Below are positions 9,413 to 17,867 of a DNA stretch of 64,000 nucleotides, piece by piece. This stretch comes from Martelella alba. GTDB taxonomy: Bacteria; Pseudomonadota; Gammaproteobacteria; Enterobacterales; Enterobacteriaceae. The notes beneath the pieces are model-generated. The model was given only the letters and a program-made list of their open reading frames with translations. It did not search any database and was not told the DNA's origin. Each line of letters starts with the position of its first letter. The stretch's first letter is position 1. The DNA lies in NCBI RefSeq assembly GCF_005217455.1, contig NZ_SZPQ01000006.1, positions 161,282-225,281 on the forward strand, written 5' to 3'. The position numbers and the translations under genes are program-made.

Positions 9413-9844
9413 TTACCATTGGGACAATTGCGCCCGTAATTGCTCAAGCTGACGTTTCAAATCCGCCAGTTTTTCCGCGCCGCACGCCGTAGCGCACAAC
9501 ACATCGTCCGGTACCGAGCGCGCCATTTCCTGCAAGTCCCGCCCCTGCTCGGTCAACCGGATGATCACCTGCCGTTCATCTTCGGCCGAGCGCGATCGTA
9601 ACAAAAGACCGGCGGCTTCAAGCCGCTTGAGCAATGGCGTTAATGTCGCGGAATCAAGGAACAACCTCTCGCCGATTTCCGATACCATCATGTCATCCCG
9701 TTCCCATAGCACCAGCATAACCAGATATTGCGGATAGGTCAGGTTCAATTTGGCCAGCAATTTTCGATAAACCTTGTTCAGCGCCAGATTGACTGAGTAA
9801 AGTGCGAAGCAGAATTGCTGATCCAGCGCCATCGAAAATGCCAT
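9413..9844 (-). CDS. ohrR: Organic hydroperoxide sensor, MarR family (OhrR-like)
   Basis: Winged-helix repressor that releases DNA when a reactive cysteine is oxidised. The N-terminal QFCFALYS places the sensing Cys12 where OhrR has it. Tyr28 is also present, and Cys117 and Cys121 suggest the two-cysteine type of sensor. The recognition region is [21 protein letters not shown] and the wing contains [10 protein letters not shown]. Length 143 aa is normal. An internal ATG at codon 5 is an alternative start; the upstream AGGATAGTG is distant from both. Transcribed in the same direction as ohr, and divergent from the MdtG-type exporter. Confidence 0.9.
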   Translation of the reverse strand: MAFSMALDQQFCFALYSVNLALNKVYRKLLAKLNLTYPQYLVMLVLWERDDMMVSEIGERLFLDSATLTPLLKRLEAAGLLLRSRSAEDERQVIIRLTEQGRDLQEMARSVPDDVLCATACGAEKLADLKRQLEQLRAQLSQW

Positions 9845-10157
9845 GGGGATGTCACTATCCTATCAAAGAAACCAGAGGGTAATTTTACATAGCACACTAT
9901 AGAATAGCAAATTATTTTTTATTCTTTCGTCACCCGCTGTCATATGTTCAACCGCAAAATTAGCACAGGCCGGTCAAATACCCCCGCGGCCCGTTAATCG
10001 GCGGCATTTGTTTATTTGCCGCCGCGATGCGGCTTGTATGCGCCAGACTATAGCAATAATCGCTTTTTTTGCTAAATATTATAAGAGAACGACATAAAGG
10101 CTTGCCCCCACAAACTGTTATTATTAGTGATCAAGCTATTCATCTCCTGTTCAATGC
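9845..10157. other. ohrR-mdtG divergent intergenic region
   Basis: 313 bases, AT-rich beside ohrR and again near 10060-10130. It must contain both promoters. I see no clear palindrome or terminator. Confidence 0.4.
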
Positions 10158-11369
10158 GTGTGTCTAAACATGGAAGCCTGGAAGGTCAATATTTTTTCCG
10201 TATGGTTGGGCTGCTTTTTCACTGGCCTGGCCATGAGTCAGATTCTCCCATTCTTACCGCTGTATGTGGAGCAATTGGGAGTGCATTCCCATGAAGCGCT
10301 TAGCATATGGTCGGGGCTGGTTTTTAGCGCGACCTTTCTCGTGTCGTCTATCGTCGCGCCGCTATGGGGCAGTCTGGCGGACCGTAAGGGCCGCAAACTC
10401 ATGCTATTGCGGGCGTCGCTGGGCATGGCGGTCGTTATCGCATTGCAAGGGTTTGCCGCCAACGTGTATCAGTTGTTCCTGCTGCGCGCCCTGATGGGCC
10501 TGACATCCGGCTATATCCCCAATGCCATGGCGCTGGTGGCCTCGCAGGTACCCCGTGAAAAAAGCGGCTGGGCCTTGGGTACGCTATCTACCGGTCAGGT
10601 CGCCGGCGTTATCGTCGGTCCGTTGCTCGGCGGCTTCATGGCCGATCATTTGGGTCTACGGACGGTGTTCCTGGTGACCGCCGCGCTGATGTTCGTAAGC
10701 TTCCTCGTTACGCTGTTTTTGATCAAAGAGCGATTTGTCAGCGTTAAGAAAGCTGAACAATTAAAAGGGCGGGCGGTATTTGAGACGTTACCTTATCCCG
10801 CCCTGATTTTCAGTCTGTTCATCACAACCATGATGATTCAGTTAACCAACAGTTCCATCAGCCCGATATTGACACTGTTTATCAAGGATCTGGCCGGCGA
10901 TAGCGGCAATTTGGCCTTTATCAGCGGCGCCATCGCGGCGGTACCGGGAATCTCGGCGCTGGTGGCGGCCCCGCGCCTGGGGCAACTTGGCGACCGGATA
11001 GGAACCGGACGTATTCTGATGGCCGCGATGCTTTGCTGCATCGCGTTGTTTTGTATTATGTCATTGGTGCGAACACCCTTTCAGCTGGGCTTATTACGTT
11101 TTTTGCTGGGCTTTACCGACGCCGCGCTGATGCCGGCCGTCCAGACGCTACTGGTGAAATACTCCAGCGACCGGGTCACCGGCAGGATCTTCGGTTATAA
11201 CCAATCTTTTATGTACATGGGCAACGTGGTAGGCCCGTTGATAGGTTCCAGCGTATCCGCGGTGCTGGGATTTCGCTGGGTGTTTATCTTCACCGCGCTG
11301 ATGGTAACCATCAATGCGCTGCAACTTTGGTCGGGTCTGCGGAAAACGCGCTTGCCGGGGCGCGGTTAA
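10158..11369 (+). CDS. mdtG: MdtG-like multidrug efflux MFS transporter
   Basis: Proton-driven drug exporter of the DHA1 type, 403 aa with 12 predicted membrane helices. The MFS motif A is present as GSLADRKGRKLML after helix 2, and motif C-like residues occur in GTLSTGQVAGVIVGPLLGG. The sequence follows E. coli MdtG (408 aa) closely throughout, including SWILTLF-type central and GRIFGYNQSF C-terminal segments. The start is uncertain: GTG at 10158 and ATG at 10170 are in frame and neither has a clear ribosome site. Transcribed alone, away from ohrR. Confidence 0.85.
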   Translation: MCLNMEAWKVNIFSVWLGCFFTGLAMSQILPFLPLYVEQLGVHSHEALSIWSGLVFSATFLVSSIVAPLWGSLADRKGRKLMLLRASLGMAVVIALQGFAANVYQLFLLRALMGLTSGYIPNAMALVASQVPREKSGWALGTLSTGQVAGVIVGPLLGGFMADHLGLRTVFLVTAALMFVSFLVTLFLIKERFVSVKKAEQLKGRAVFETLPYPALIFSLFITTMMIQLTNSSISPILTLFIKDLAGDSGNLAFISGAIAAVPGISALVAAPRLGQLGDRIGTGRILMAAMLCCIALFCIMSLVRTPFQLGLLRFLLGFTDAALMPAVQTLLVKYSSDRVTGRIFGYNQSFMYMGNVVGPLIGSSVSAVLGFRWVFIFTALMVTINALQLWSGLRKTRLPGRG

Positions 11370-11458
11370 GGCTCCCGCCCACGAAAAAATCACAGCCGGC
11401 ATTCTCCCAGGCTGGCGGGGTAGAGGATAATGAGAACAAGGGAACTGGCGTGTGGCGG

Positions 11459-11551
11459 CTAAATCCAGGGATAACGGCCACCCATCTGAACCATCATGAT
11501 GCCGGCGCATATCGCCACGAAAAACAGGAAAACTATCAGAATCCTGGTCAT
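11459..11551 (-). CDS. Small hydrophobic protein, 30 aa
   Basis: Reads MTRILIVFLFFVAICAGIMM, then a short polar tail ending in GGRYPWI. One transmembrane helix fills most of the length, with a positive residue before it. A GAGGAGACG ribosome site sits five bases before ATG, which is stronger than that of many nearby real genes. Below the length normally reported by gene finders. I do not recognise the family. It lies convergent to mdtG, 90 bases after its end. The good ribosome site and clean hydrophobic composition are the only evidence. Confidence 0.5.
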   Translation of the reverse strand: MTRILIVFLFFVAICAGIMMVQMGGRYPWI

Positions 11552-11765
11552 TGCTCGTCTCCTCTTCAATACTCCGCCGCTACCCGCGCACCGCAAAATC
11601 GATGCGCCCGAACCTGCCGATCATTTTTCAAGCGGCCTCATAACTATAGTTAGCCCTCGCTCATTTGAGAGAAACAAGATGTTCATTCAGGTTTGCGGGG
11701 CCCAAGCCTGGTACGGACCGGTTCAACGAACCGGTCTCGGCGATGCCGTATGGCGCTTTTCGCCG

Positions 11766-12365
11766 TTATTTAAAAATACGAAAACGCTCTTGGTCGGAAA
11801 TAAATGACTTTTCACCCGCCTGCTGCTCAATGGAACCGAACGGCATCTGAGCCCGCAATTTCCAGCTGTCGGGTAATTGCCAGGTACGTTTGACTTCATT
11901 GTCTATCAGGGGATTGTAGTGCTGTACGGTGGCGCCGATATGTTCCTGCGCCAGCGTCGACCATACGGCGAACTGCGCAATCCCCGTGGAATGCTCCGAC
12001 CAAATGGGGAAATTGTCGGCATAAGAGGCAAACTGTTTTTGCAACGTGTCAATGACTTGCATGTCTTCGAAGAACAGCGCCGTGCCCACCCCGGCCGCAA
12101 AGGCCGACAGTTTCTTTTCGGTAGTGGGGAATGCCTCGGCGGAGACGATTTTGCGCAACGTTTCTTTGATAATGTTCCACAGTTTTTCATGCTGGCTGCC
12201 GAACAACACGACTACGCGCGAGCTTTGGGAATTGAAAGAGGAGGGACTGTGTTTCACCGCCTGCTTGATAAGCCCGGTAATCTCATCCTCCGACAACGGC
12301 ACTTTTTTTCCAATGGCATAAATCGAGCGACGAGTGACCATCGCATCCAAAAACGCGTTGCTCAT
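11766..12365 (-). CDS. Nitroreductase family protein
   Basis: FMN-dependent oxidoreductase of the nitroreductase fold, 199 aa. The N-terminal MVTRRSIYAIGKKVPLSEDEI with RRS as the phosphate-binding element, the KHSPSSFNSQSSRVVVLFG segment, and the C-terminal WKLRAQMPFGS are typical of the subgroup that includes fungal Frm2/Hbn1 and many bacterial stress-linked proteins. The substrate cannot be told. The start at 12365 follows AGGAG at seven bases and is preferred over an upstream ATG at 12404 that would add 13 residues. It stands alone. Confidence 0.88.
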   Translation of the reverse strand: MSNAFLDAMVTRRSIYAIGKKVPLSEDEITGLIKQAVKHSPSSFNSQSSRVVVLFGSQHEKLWNIIKETLRKIVSAEAFPTTEKKLSAFAAGVGTALFFEDMQVIDTLQKQFASYADNFPIWSEHSTGIAQFAVWSTLAQEHIGATVQHYNPLIDNEVKRTWQLPDSWKLRAQMPFGSIEQQAGEKSFISDQERFRIFK

Positions 12366-12660
12366 GCGATAACTCCTGTTAGATAAAAAAGGCTTAAACA
12401 ACAATGTAACCCTTACTTAACGATCCGCCAGATAGCTTATGCCCGTCCGGTATCGTCTGCAAATCCTTCCTTATACATCAAAAGCCGCGATACGCCATTG
12501 ATCCAGAGAAGGTAAGCAGGGAAAAATCGTGACGCCGCGCCGCGCCCCTGGCGGCCAGGGTTAACGCCTATCCCGGCAAAAACGCCTGTGGCGTCATAGG
12601 CTACACTTAACCTTGTGGTGAGGGGGACAACGCCAGACTCTTGATGGAAGGAGCATAGTC

Positions 12661-13062
12661 ATGTCTCGTGTACAAGCAGTCGATCATCTGGTCGTCAGCG
12701 TTAGCGATTTCAACGCATCCAAGAAATTCTATAGCGGATTATTCAAATTTTTAGGCTTTGAGGTCATGGACGAAATGCCCGGCGCCATGGGCTGGAGTAA
12801 CGGCAACACACGTTACTGGATTTACCAGGCCGACGATCAAGGCAAAACTCACCCTTATCGGAAAGGCGATGTCGGCTTCCATCATTATGCCTGGTCGCTC
12901 AACAGCCGCCGCGATGTGGACGCGTTACAGGCTTGGTTGGAACAACAGGGCGTGAAAATCGTGGACCCCGCCGGAGAATATTACGCGGACTACTATGCGG
13001 TGTTTTTTCTTGATCCCGACGGGATGAAACTTGAAGGCATGCACTACGGGAAAACATCTTAG
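12661..13062 (+). CDS. VOC family protein (glyoxalase/dioxygenase fold)
   Basis: 133 aa with the paired beta-alpha-beta-beta-beta units of the vicinal oxygen chelate fold. Likely metal ligands are His9 (AVDHLVV), His75 or His76 (VGFHHYAW) and Glu in DPDGMKLEGMHYG near the end. Related proteins are annotated as lactoylglutathione lyase-like or fosfomycin/bleomycin resistance-like, but the substrate is unknown. AAGGAG precedes ATG at a good distance. No operon partner. Confidence 0.85.
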   Translation: MSRVQAVDHLVVSVSDFNASKKFYSGLFKFLGFEVMDEMPGAMGWSNGNTRYWIYQADDQGKTHPYRKGDVGFHHYAWSLNSRRDVDALQAWLEQQGVKIVDPAGEYYADYYAVFFLDPDGMKLEGMHYGKTS

Positions 13063-14089
13063 CCGGATTCCGCGAATACCATGGCGTAACGCCTGACCTG
13101 TCACCATGGCGGACACGATCACTATCAAAGGTGTAAAATACCCGCCATACCGTCCACTTTCGTCGTCAATGCCGGTGAAACGGCCGTGGATGTGGGTTGG
13201 CGGGTAACCACCGCCATTGGCACGTCCGGCCGGCTGAACGGTTTTTCAGACAACAAATGGTTAATCGTGACCACTGTGGGGTAAGGCGCAATGTCGTCGA
13301 GGGGACTCGCGAACGGATTGGACGACATTATCCGAATACAGATACAGGGAACCCTTTGTCCGGGCGGAGGGAGTTGCGGGCCGGGGTTTGCCCTGGCGTG
13401 AGCCGACTGGTCGACCTTTATTTTGTGAAAGGCGGCCTGGGCCGGCGAGTATTCGCCAGATTCGTAACCGGCCTTCTGGCAACAGTGTAACGACAATCCA
13501 AAACATGTTTTCATTCCAAGCATATGGCTTTCTCCTGATCGAAAGCTGACGACGCTTCCCCCTCGTCTGGGACAGGGGTTCGATCGATCGCCGTCCCGCT
13601 ATAACGCGAATTATTCAGTTTATACTCGTCATACTTCAAACCGCCTCTTCGTTGGCGGCGTTCGCTCAGCCCAGTCACAAAGTCAGCCATGCTCCCGGTT
13701 ACGATAAGAGACATCCAATCTTTCACCGGAGGCCCGCCGTTGGCGATTCAAATTCGTTCCTGACGATTTTGCCGCCGCGATGCCACTTGACGTATTTGGG
13801 GTATGGGCGTCCGAGAATTTTCACACTTTTCACCCTGACGCACTGTGAATACATTTAGGCATAAACGATAAATAGAAATAAATACTGTTTCAGTATTATT
13901 TCTATTTCCCGGCAGGTAATAAAACCTCACGGAATAACTTCATTTTATATAATCGACTCGCTATTCAAAACTAGCGCCGGCAAGGAGCGATATCAGTCGA
14001 TTTATTGCGCAAAAACCCCTTTACCGGCCGCGCGAGACATCCATCAAGGCTTTTACGTCCGTCGACACAACCTCGTGCAAGGGGTTGAA
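13063..14089. other. Gene-poor kilobase with an ERIC element
   Basis: Apart from the ERIC copy at 13621-13804, no gene is convincing. Positions 13130-13390 read a coding-like but interrupted stretch on the plus strand (for example VVNAGETAVDVGWRVTTAIG, then a stop), which may be an unidentified decayed gene. Positions 13860-14000 are AT-rich. Confidence 0.4.
13621..13804 (-). repeat. ERIC element with internal insertion
   Basis: Starts with TATACTCGTCATACTTCAA, continues through the conserved GCTCAGCCCAGTCACAAAGT core and ends with GCCGCCGCGATGC then TATTTGGGGTATG. It matches the standard 127-bp ERIC outline but carries about 60 extra bases between the core and the far arm, the site where longer ERIC variants are known. 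It lies in the opposite orientation to the copy at 45671. Confidence 0.8.
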
Positions 14090-14443
14090 ATGACAAAGAG
14101 CAGCATAAACGAAAACAATGGGGTATTCCAATACTACTTCGAAATGGAGAGTAAAATCCATATCCACTGTTGCCGGTTTAGCCCAGACAAGGTCTATTTA
14201 TTTATCGTGACTGATTACCTCGGCAACAGGGTGATTTTACCCGACCCCATGTCCGGCGAAAACGTAAACGACGTGAAGCCATCGCGGTTGGCGCTATGGG
14301 TTTTATTAAAACGCACGCGGCGCGGGCGCGGCATCCTTCGGTTTTCATGGCTGTTCTCCTGGGGTGCCGGCGGGCAATGCTGCGCCGCGCCGGCGGTTTT
14401 CCTGACCGCCGGTCCCTGCCTGTCATCCTGTGCAACCTGCTGA
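14090..14443 (+). CDS. Hypothetical protein
   Basis: 117 aa from ATG at 14090, preceded by AAGGGGTTGAA. The first 65 residues (FQYYFEMESKIHIHCCRF and on) look like a real, fairly AT-rich coding sequence. The last third turns arginine- and cysteine-rich, as expected from reading out of frame, so the gene may be frameshifted near 14300. It overlaps a minus-strand reading frame at 14215-14601, and both are unlikely to be real over the shared part. No family recognised. Confidence 0.3.
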   Translation: MTKSSINENNGVFQYYFEMESKIHIHCCRFSPDKVYLFIVTDYLGNRVILPDPMSGENVNDVKPSRLALWVLLKRTRRGRGILRFSWLFSWGAGGQCCAAPAVFLTAGPCLSSCATC

Positions 14444-14601
14444 CTGGAAGGCGTGATATTGATGTTGACCACTTTATTTACAGTGGCGGGTTTAGGCGTT
14501 TGCATATTGTCCTCGCGAGTGCTCCTGGCAACATCTTTCGCATCCGAACAACAAGGTAGAAAACGGGTCAATCCATGCAGTACCGAGGTAAAACTTAACA
14601 T
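14215..14601 (-). CDS. Hypothetical protein
   Basis: 128 aa from ATG at 14601, preceded by AAGGAA at five bases. The N-terminus has a short hydrophobic run ending in FLPCC, weakly like a lipobox, then a polar, Gln/Pro/Arg-rich low-complexity body. It overlaps the opposite-strand frame at 14090-14443 by 229 bases. No family recognised; it could be spurious. Confidence 0.3.
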   Translation of the reverse strand: MLSFTSVLHGLTRFLPCCSDAKDVARSTREDNMQTPKPATVNKVVNINITPSSQQVAQDDRQGPAVRKTAGAAQHCPPAPQENSHENRRMPRPRRVRFNKTHSANRDGFTSFTFSPDMGSGKITLLPR

Positions 14602-14925
14602 AACAGTTCCTTGTAAAAAATAACCGGCGTAAGGCGTTTTTTTAGCAAAACGTCATTTAACGGAAATTGAAACGCTAAACCAAATGATATCAAGCCGATT
14701 ATGTCATTCAATACTAAATCAATATTAAATAACTAGCAACTCTATACAAAATTAGATTTTAATTTGATTATGAGGTTAATAATTATTGCGGTGGTAACTT
14801 CGGAAAATCTGTCCATACTTACTAAGACATCCGATCAACATCGCGCCTCGTGGCGAAACCCCGCGAAGCTGCGATTCGAATAGAGTAGAGACGGGCTCAC
14901 GCCTACGCACGCGGAGGATATGGCG

Positions 14926-15282
14926 ATGAAAGAGATTGGCGGCAACGGTCAAATTGACTACGTTGAATTTAATGTCAGCGATTTGGCGCGAACCAAGGCA
15001 TTCTACGGCGAGGTGTTCGGCTGGATTTTCACGGATTACGGACCGACTTACACTGAATTTTCCGATGGCCGAATCACCGGCGGTTTTACCACCACTGAAA
15101 CGATCACGCCCCATGGCGGGCCGTTGGTGATTTTCTATGCCGAGAATTTACATCAGACATTGCAAAAACTGCAGGCGGCGGGAGCGGAAATCGTTAAGCC
15201 GGTGTTCGCCTTCCCCGGCGGGCAACGCTTTCATTTTAAAGATCCGGACGGCTATGTACTGGGCGTGTGGACAGAAGACTAG
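14926..15282 (+). CDS. VOC family protein
   Basis: 118 aa single-domain glyoxalase/bleomycin-resistance-like protein. It opens with IDYVEFNVSDLARTKAFYGE and GWIFTDYG and closes with FKDPDGYVLGVW, the usual first and last motifs of this group. The ATG at 14926 is favoured over 14920 because GGAGG is then eight bases upstream. Two VOC genes lie within 2.3 kb but they are of different subgroups and are not recent duplicates. It is followed by a cysteine hydrolase gene about 100 bases later. Function unknown. Confidence 0.82.
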   Translation: MKEIGGNGQIDYVEFNVSDLARTKAFYGEVFGWIFTDYGPTYTEFSDGRITGGFTTTETITPHGGPLVIFYAENLHQTLQKLQAAGAEIVKPVFAFPGGQRFHFKDPDGYVLGVWTED

Positions 15283-15380
15283 TTTGTCCCGCAAGATCCC
15301 AATCATGGCCGGTTTTGCCCTGTTCAAAACGCCTCCCCCAAGCCACCATGGCGTTACGCAGAGACAAACGGAGTCCGGCC

Positions 15381-15941
15381 ATGACACAAAGCGCATTATT
15401 GATAATTGACGTCCAGCAATCGTTTTTACATCGGCCCTTCTGGTCCGAGGAAGCGTTGCCCGCGTTCCGGCAGGCATTAACAACCCTTATCGACGGTTGC
15501 CGGCAACGCGGCGTTCTGCTGGCGGACATCTTCCACGATTCCGGCGAATGGCCATTCAGTCTGGATTCCGGCCTGATTAAACCCTTGCCGTTTCTGACTC
15601 ACCAAGCCGATATCGTCTGTCATAAACATGTCCATAACGCCCTGACTGAATCAGGTCTGGACGCCTGGCTAAGAGCGCGGCGGGTCACCCACCTGATCAT
15701 TGCCGGCATGCGCACCGAGCAGTGCTGTGAAACCACGGCCAGGGTAGCGTCCGATCTGGGATACCACGTGACGTTCGTCACCGAGGCGACGTTAACTTTC
15801 CCGATGACCCGCGCCGGACGTGCACTTGACAGCGATGAGCTGAAATTTCGCACCGAAACCGTGTTGTCCGATCGTTTCGCCGATATTCGCGATGTGGCGG
15901 GTTGTCTGGCGCAATTAACCGCGCAGCGCGGTACTGTCTGA
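15381..15941 (+). CDS. Cysteine hydrolase, isochorismatase-like
   Basis: 186-aa member of the isochorismatase-like superfamily. The catalytic triad is visible: Asp in LLIIDVQQSF (residue 10), Lys in VCHKHVHNAL, and Cys in AGMRTEQCCETTAR. The following DLGYHVTFVTEA is also typical. Members hydrolyse amides such as nicotinamide, but the substrate here is open. The ATG at 15381 follows GGAGT. Sixteen bases separate it from a GlxA-type regulator on the same strand, and this hydrolase-regulator pairing is common, so the pair was probably a self-regulated unit before the regulator broke. Confidence 0.85.
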   Translation: MTQSALLIIDVQQSFLHRPFWSEEALPAFRQALTTLIDGCRQRGVLLADIFHDSGEWPFSLDSGLIKPLPFLTHQADIVCHKHVHNALTESGLDAWLRARRVTHLIIAGMRTEQCCETTARVASDLGYHVTFVTEATLTFPMTRAGRALDSDELKFRTETVLSDRFADIRDVAGCLAQLTAQRGTV

Positions 15942-15956
15942 AACGGAGCGCCGGAT

Positions 15957-16674
15957 ATGCGCGATATCTATTTTCTGGTGTTACCCGGTACCATGGCGTT
16001 GGATCTTACCGGTCCAGCGGAGGTTCTTATGCTGTCCGGCGCCTTCAGACTGCATTACATCGGTCCGCAGCGGGACGTGATCACCTCAATCGGTCTGACC
16101 CTTGGCGATATAGCGCCAATACCGGAGGACTTTCCCGAGGGCAGCGTGTTGGCGATCCCCGGCGTCGCGGATTCCCGCCGCCCTGATCAGAGAAAACCGG
16201 ATTTTCGTCGAGGATCGCGGGATCTTTACCAGCACCGGCATCACCGCCGGCATCGACCTGGCCCTTCACCTGGTGAGCCGCTATGTCGGCCCCCCACAGG
16301 CGGTGGCCGTTGCGCGGGAAATGGTGGTTTTCTTCCGCCGGGCCGGCGAAGATCCGCAGCTATCTCCCTGGTTGCGCCACCGTAACCATTTGCATCCGGC
16401 GGTACATCGGGCCCAGGATATTCTGGCGCGCGAACCGGAAGCGGATTGGCATATTGATCAGTTGGCCGGCCAGGTTTATTTAAGCAGCCGGCATTTAACG
16501 CGACTGTTTCGCACTCACCTGGGATTGAGCGTCCGGGAGTATCTTGAGCAGCTCCGGCTGGTGGTGGCGCAACAACGCTTGCGGCAGGGCATGGGCATCG
16601 AGAAATCGGCGCTGGCGGCCGGTTTTTCCTCCGCGCGACAATTGCGCCGGGCGCAATCACGCTGGAACGACTAA
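15957..16674 (+). pseudogene. Broken GlxA-family AraC-type regulator
   Basis: The first part (15957 to about 16175) reads the start of a DJ-1/PfpI-like domain: DIYFLVLPGTMALDLTGPAE to GSVLAIPGVADS. The frame then shifts. From about 16178 the next frame reads ALIRENRIFVEDRGIFTSTG, then ITAGIDLALHLVSRY and a complete AraC-type double HTH, ending at 16674 in SSARQLRRAQSRWND. Roughly 80-100 residues normally between these points, including the nucleophile-elbow region, are missing, so an internal deletion with a frameshift has inactivated the gene. The HTH half alone could still be translated from ATG at 16273. Confidence 0.8.
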
Positions 16675-16696
16675 GCACGGGCGGGACGCCGGCGAA

Positions 16697-17704
16697 TCAG
16701 CTTACCCAACCACGGCGATCGGCTTTTCCCAATGCGGTCGCCGCCGCATAACTCAACAGCACTGTCATAATAAATACTACAGGGATATCCAGCAACGGCA
16801 TGTTTTTGAAATCCCAATTATGAATACGGGCGACATTGATAAAAAAAGCATGGAAACCGTAAATAGCCAGGGAATGGCGGGAAATCTTCTGAAACAGCCA
16901 GCAGGAGCGGGAGCCTAACTGTTTTATCAAGATAAACACACTCACGGCGGCAATAAACACCAGCGGGCCGCAGTACATATAATAGGTTTCGGAATAGCCG
17001 CCGTTTGTGATCAATCGCTGTTTGGTTCCCAGGGCTATCAGACAGACGGAAATCAGAAAAAATGCCGCCATGCCCCAGGTCAGCCATCGACCCCGCGACG
17101 CCATCACGCCAATGGCGCGCCCGAGCACCGCATACAAGACATAATAGAAGGCGTCGCCGTTGACATAAAGGTTCCAGGGCAGGACATTAATATCGCCGAC
17201 GCTTATCGTGTCCGTGTTGGGATTGGCAAATACGCCGAGCAGTAGGCTCAGCACCAGCAAATAGCGGCCGGATACCGGTTTTATACTCAACAAGGGAGAA
17301 AGTAGATAGATAATAATTAAGGCGTAAAAAAACCAAAGATGGAAAAAAATGGGTTTTTGAAAAAGGTTGTTCAGCGCGTCACCAACACTGATCTCCGTCA
17401 TAAAATGCATATAAATCAACGCAATAGCACTATAAAAAACGATACAGGCCACGATGCGGGTAAAATGTTTTTTCTCAGCGCATCGTTCGCCAAAAAATAA
17501 AAAACCGGAGATCATGAAAAACAACGGAACCGAAACCCGGGAGGCGGAGTTTAATATATTCGCAATTAACCAATTTTCCCGCCCTATTTCGAAACCGTGG
17601 GTCACATAGTATGTTGTGGTATGGATCACAATCACCATCAAACAAGCCACAGCACGAATATTGTCTATCCAGTTAATTCTTGTGTTCTTATTATCAGATG
17701 CCAT
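16697..17704 (-). CDS. wecH: O-acetyltransferase WecH
   Basis: Integral membrane acyltransferase (acyltransferase 3 family). In E. coli it O-acetylates enterobacterial common antigen. The 335-aa protein has about ten membrane helices; the characteristic start NWIDNIRAVACLMVIVIHTT carries the family's His, followed by the SRVSVPLFFMISGFLFFGE segment. It aligns with E. coli WecH (331 aa) along its length. The ATG at 17704 is preferred because GAGG then lies at proper distance; ATG at 17716 would add four residues. The C-terminus lies 22 bases from the end of the convergent broken regulator. An ERIC fragment lies upstream. Confidence 0.92.
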   Translation of the reverse strand: MASDNKNTRINWIDNIRAVACLMVIVIHTTTYYVTHGFEIGRENWLIANILNSASRVSVPLFFMISGFLFFGERCAEKKHFTRIVACIVFYSAIALIYMHFMTEISVGDALNNLFQKPIFFHLWFFYALIIIYLLSPLLSIKPVSGRYLLVLSLLLGVFANPNTDTISVGDINVLPWNLYVNGDAFYYVLYAVLGRAIGVMASRGRWLTWGMAAFFLISVCLIALGTKQRLITNGGYSETYYMYCGPLVFIAAVSVFILIKQLGSRSCWLFQKISRHSLAIYGFHAFFINVARIHNWDFKNMPLLDIPVVFIMTVLLSYAAATALGKADRRGWVS

Positions 17705-17742
17705 CCCTTTCCTCATTACCTGCGTTCAACGATTACCGCAAG

Positions 17743-17783
17743 TATACTCGTCATACTCCAAGTTGCCTCTTTGTTGGCGGCGG
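17743..17783 (-). repeat. ERIC end fragment
   Basis: Begins TATACTCGTCATACTCCAAG and continues TTGCCTCTTTGTTGGCGGC, equal to one terminal arm of the ERIC copies at 45671 and 13621. The core and the other arm are missing. Confidence 0.7.
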
Positions 17784-17867
17784 CAGGTCTTCCGGGTGGC
17801 CCGACGCCACCGTCGCTTCCGTCCGGATGCGCTGGCGGCCGACATCCGCCGGCCGCCAGGTGCCTCG

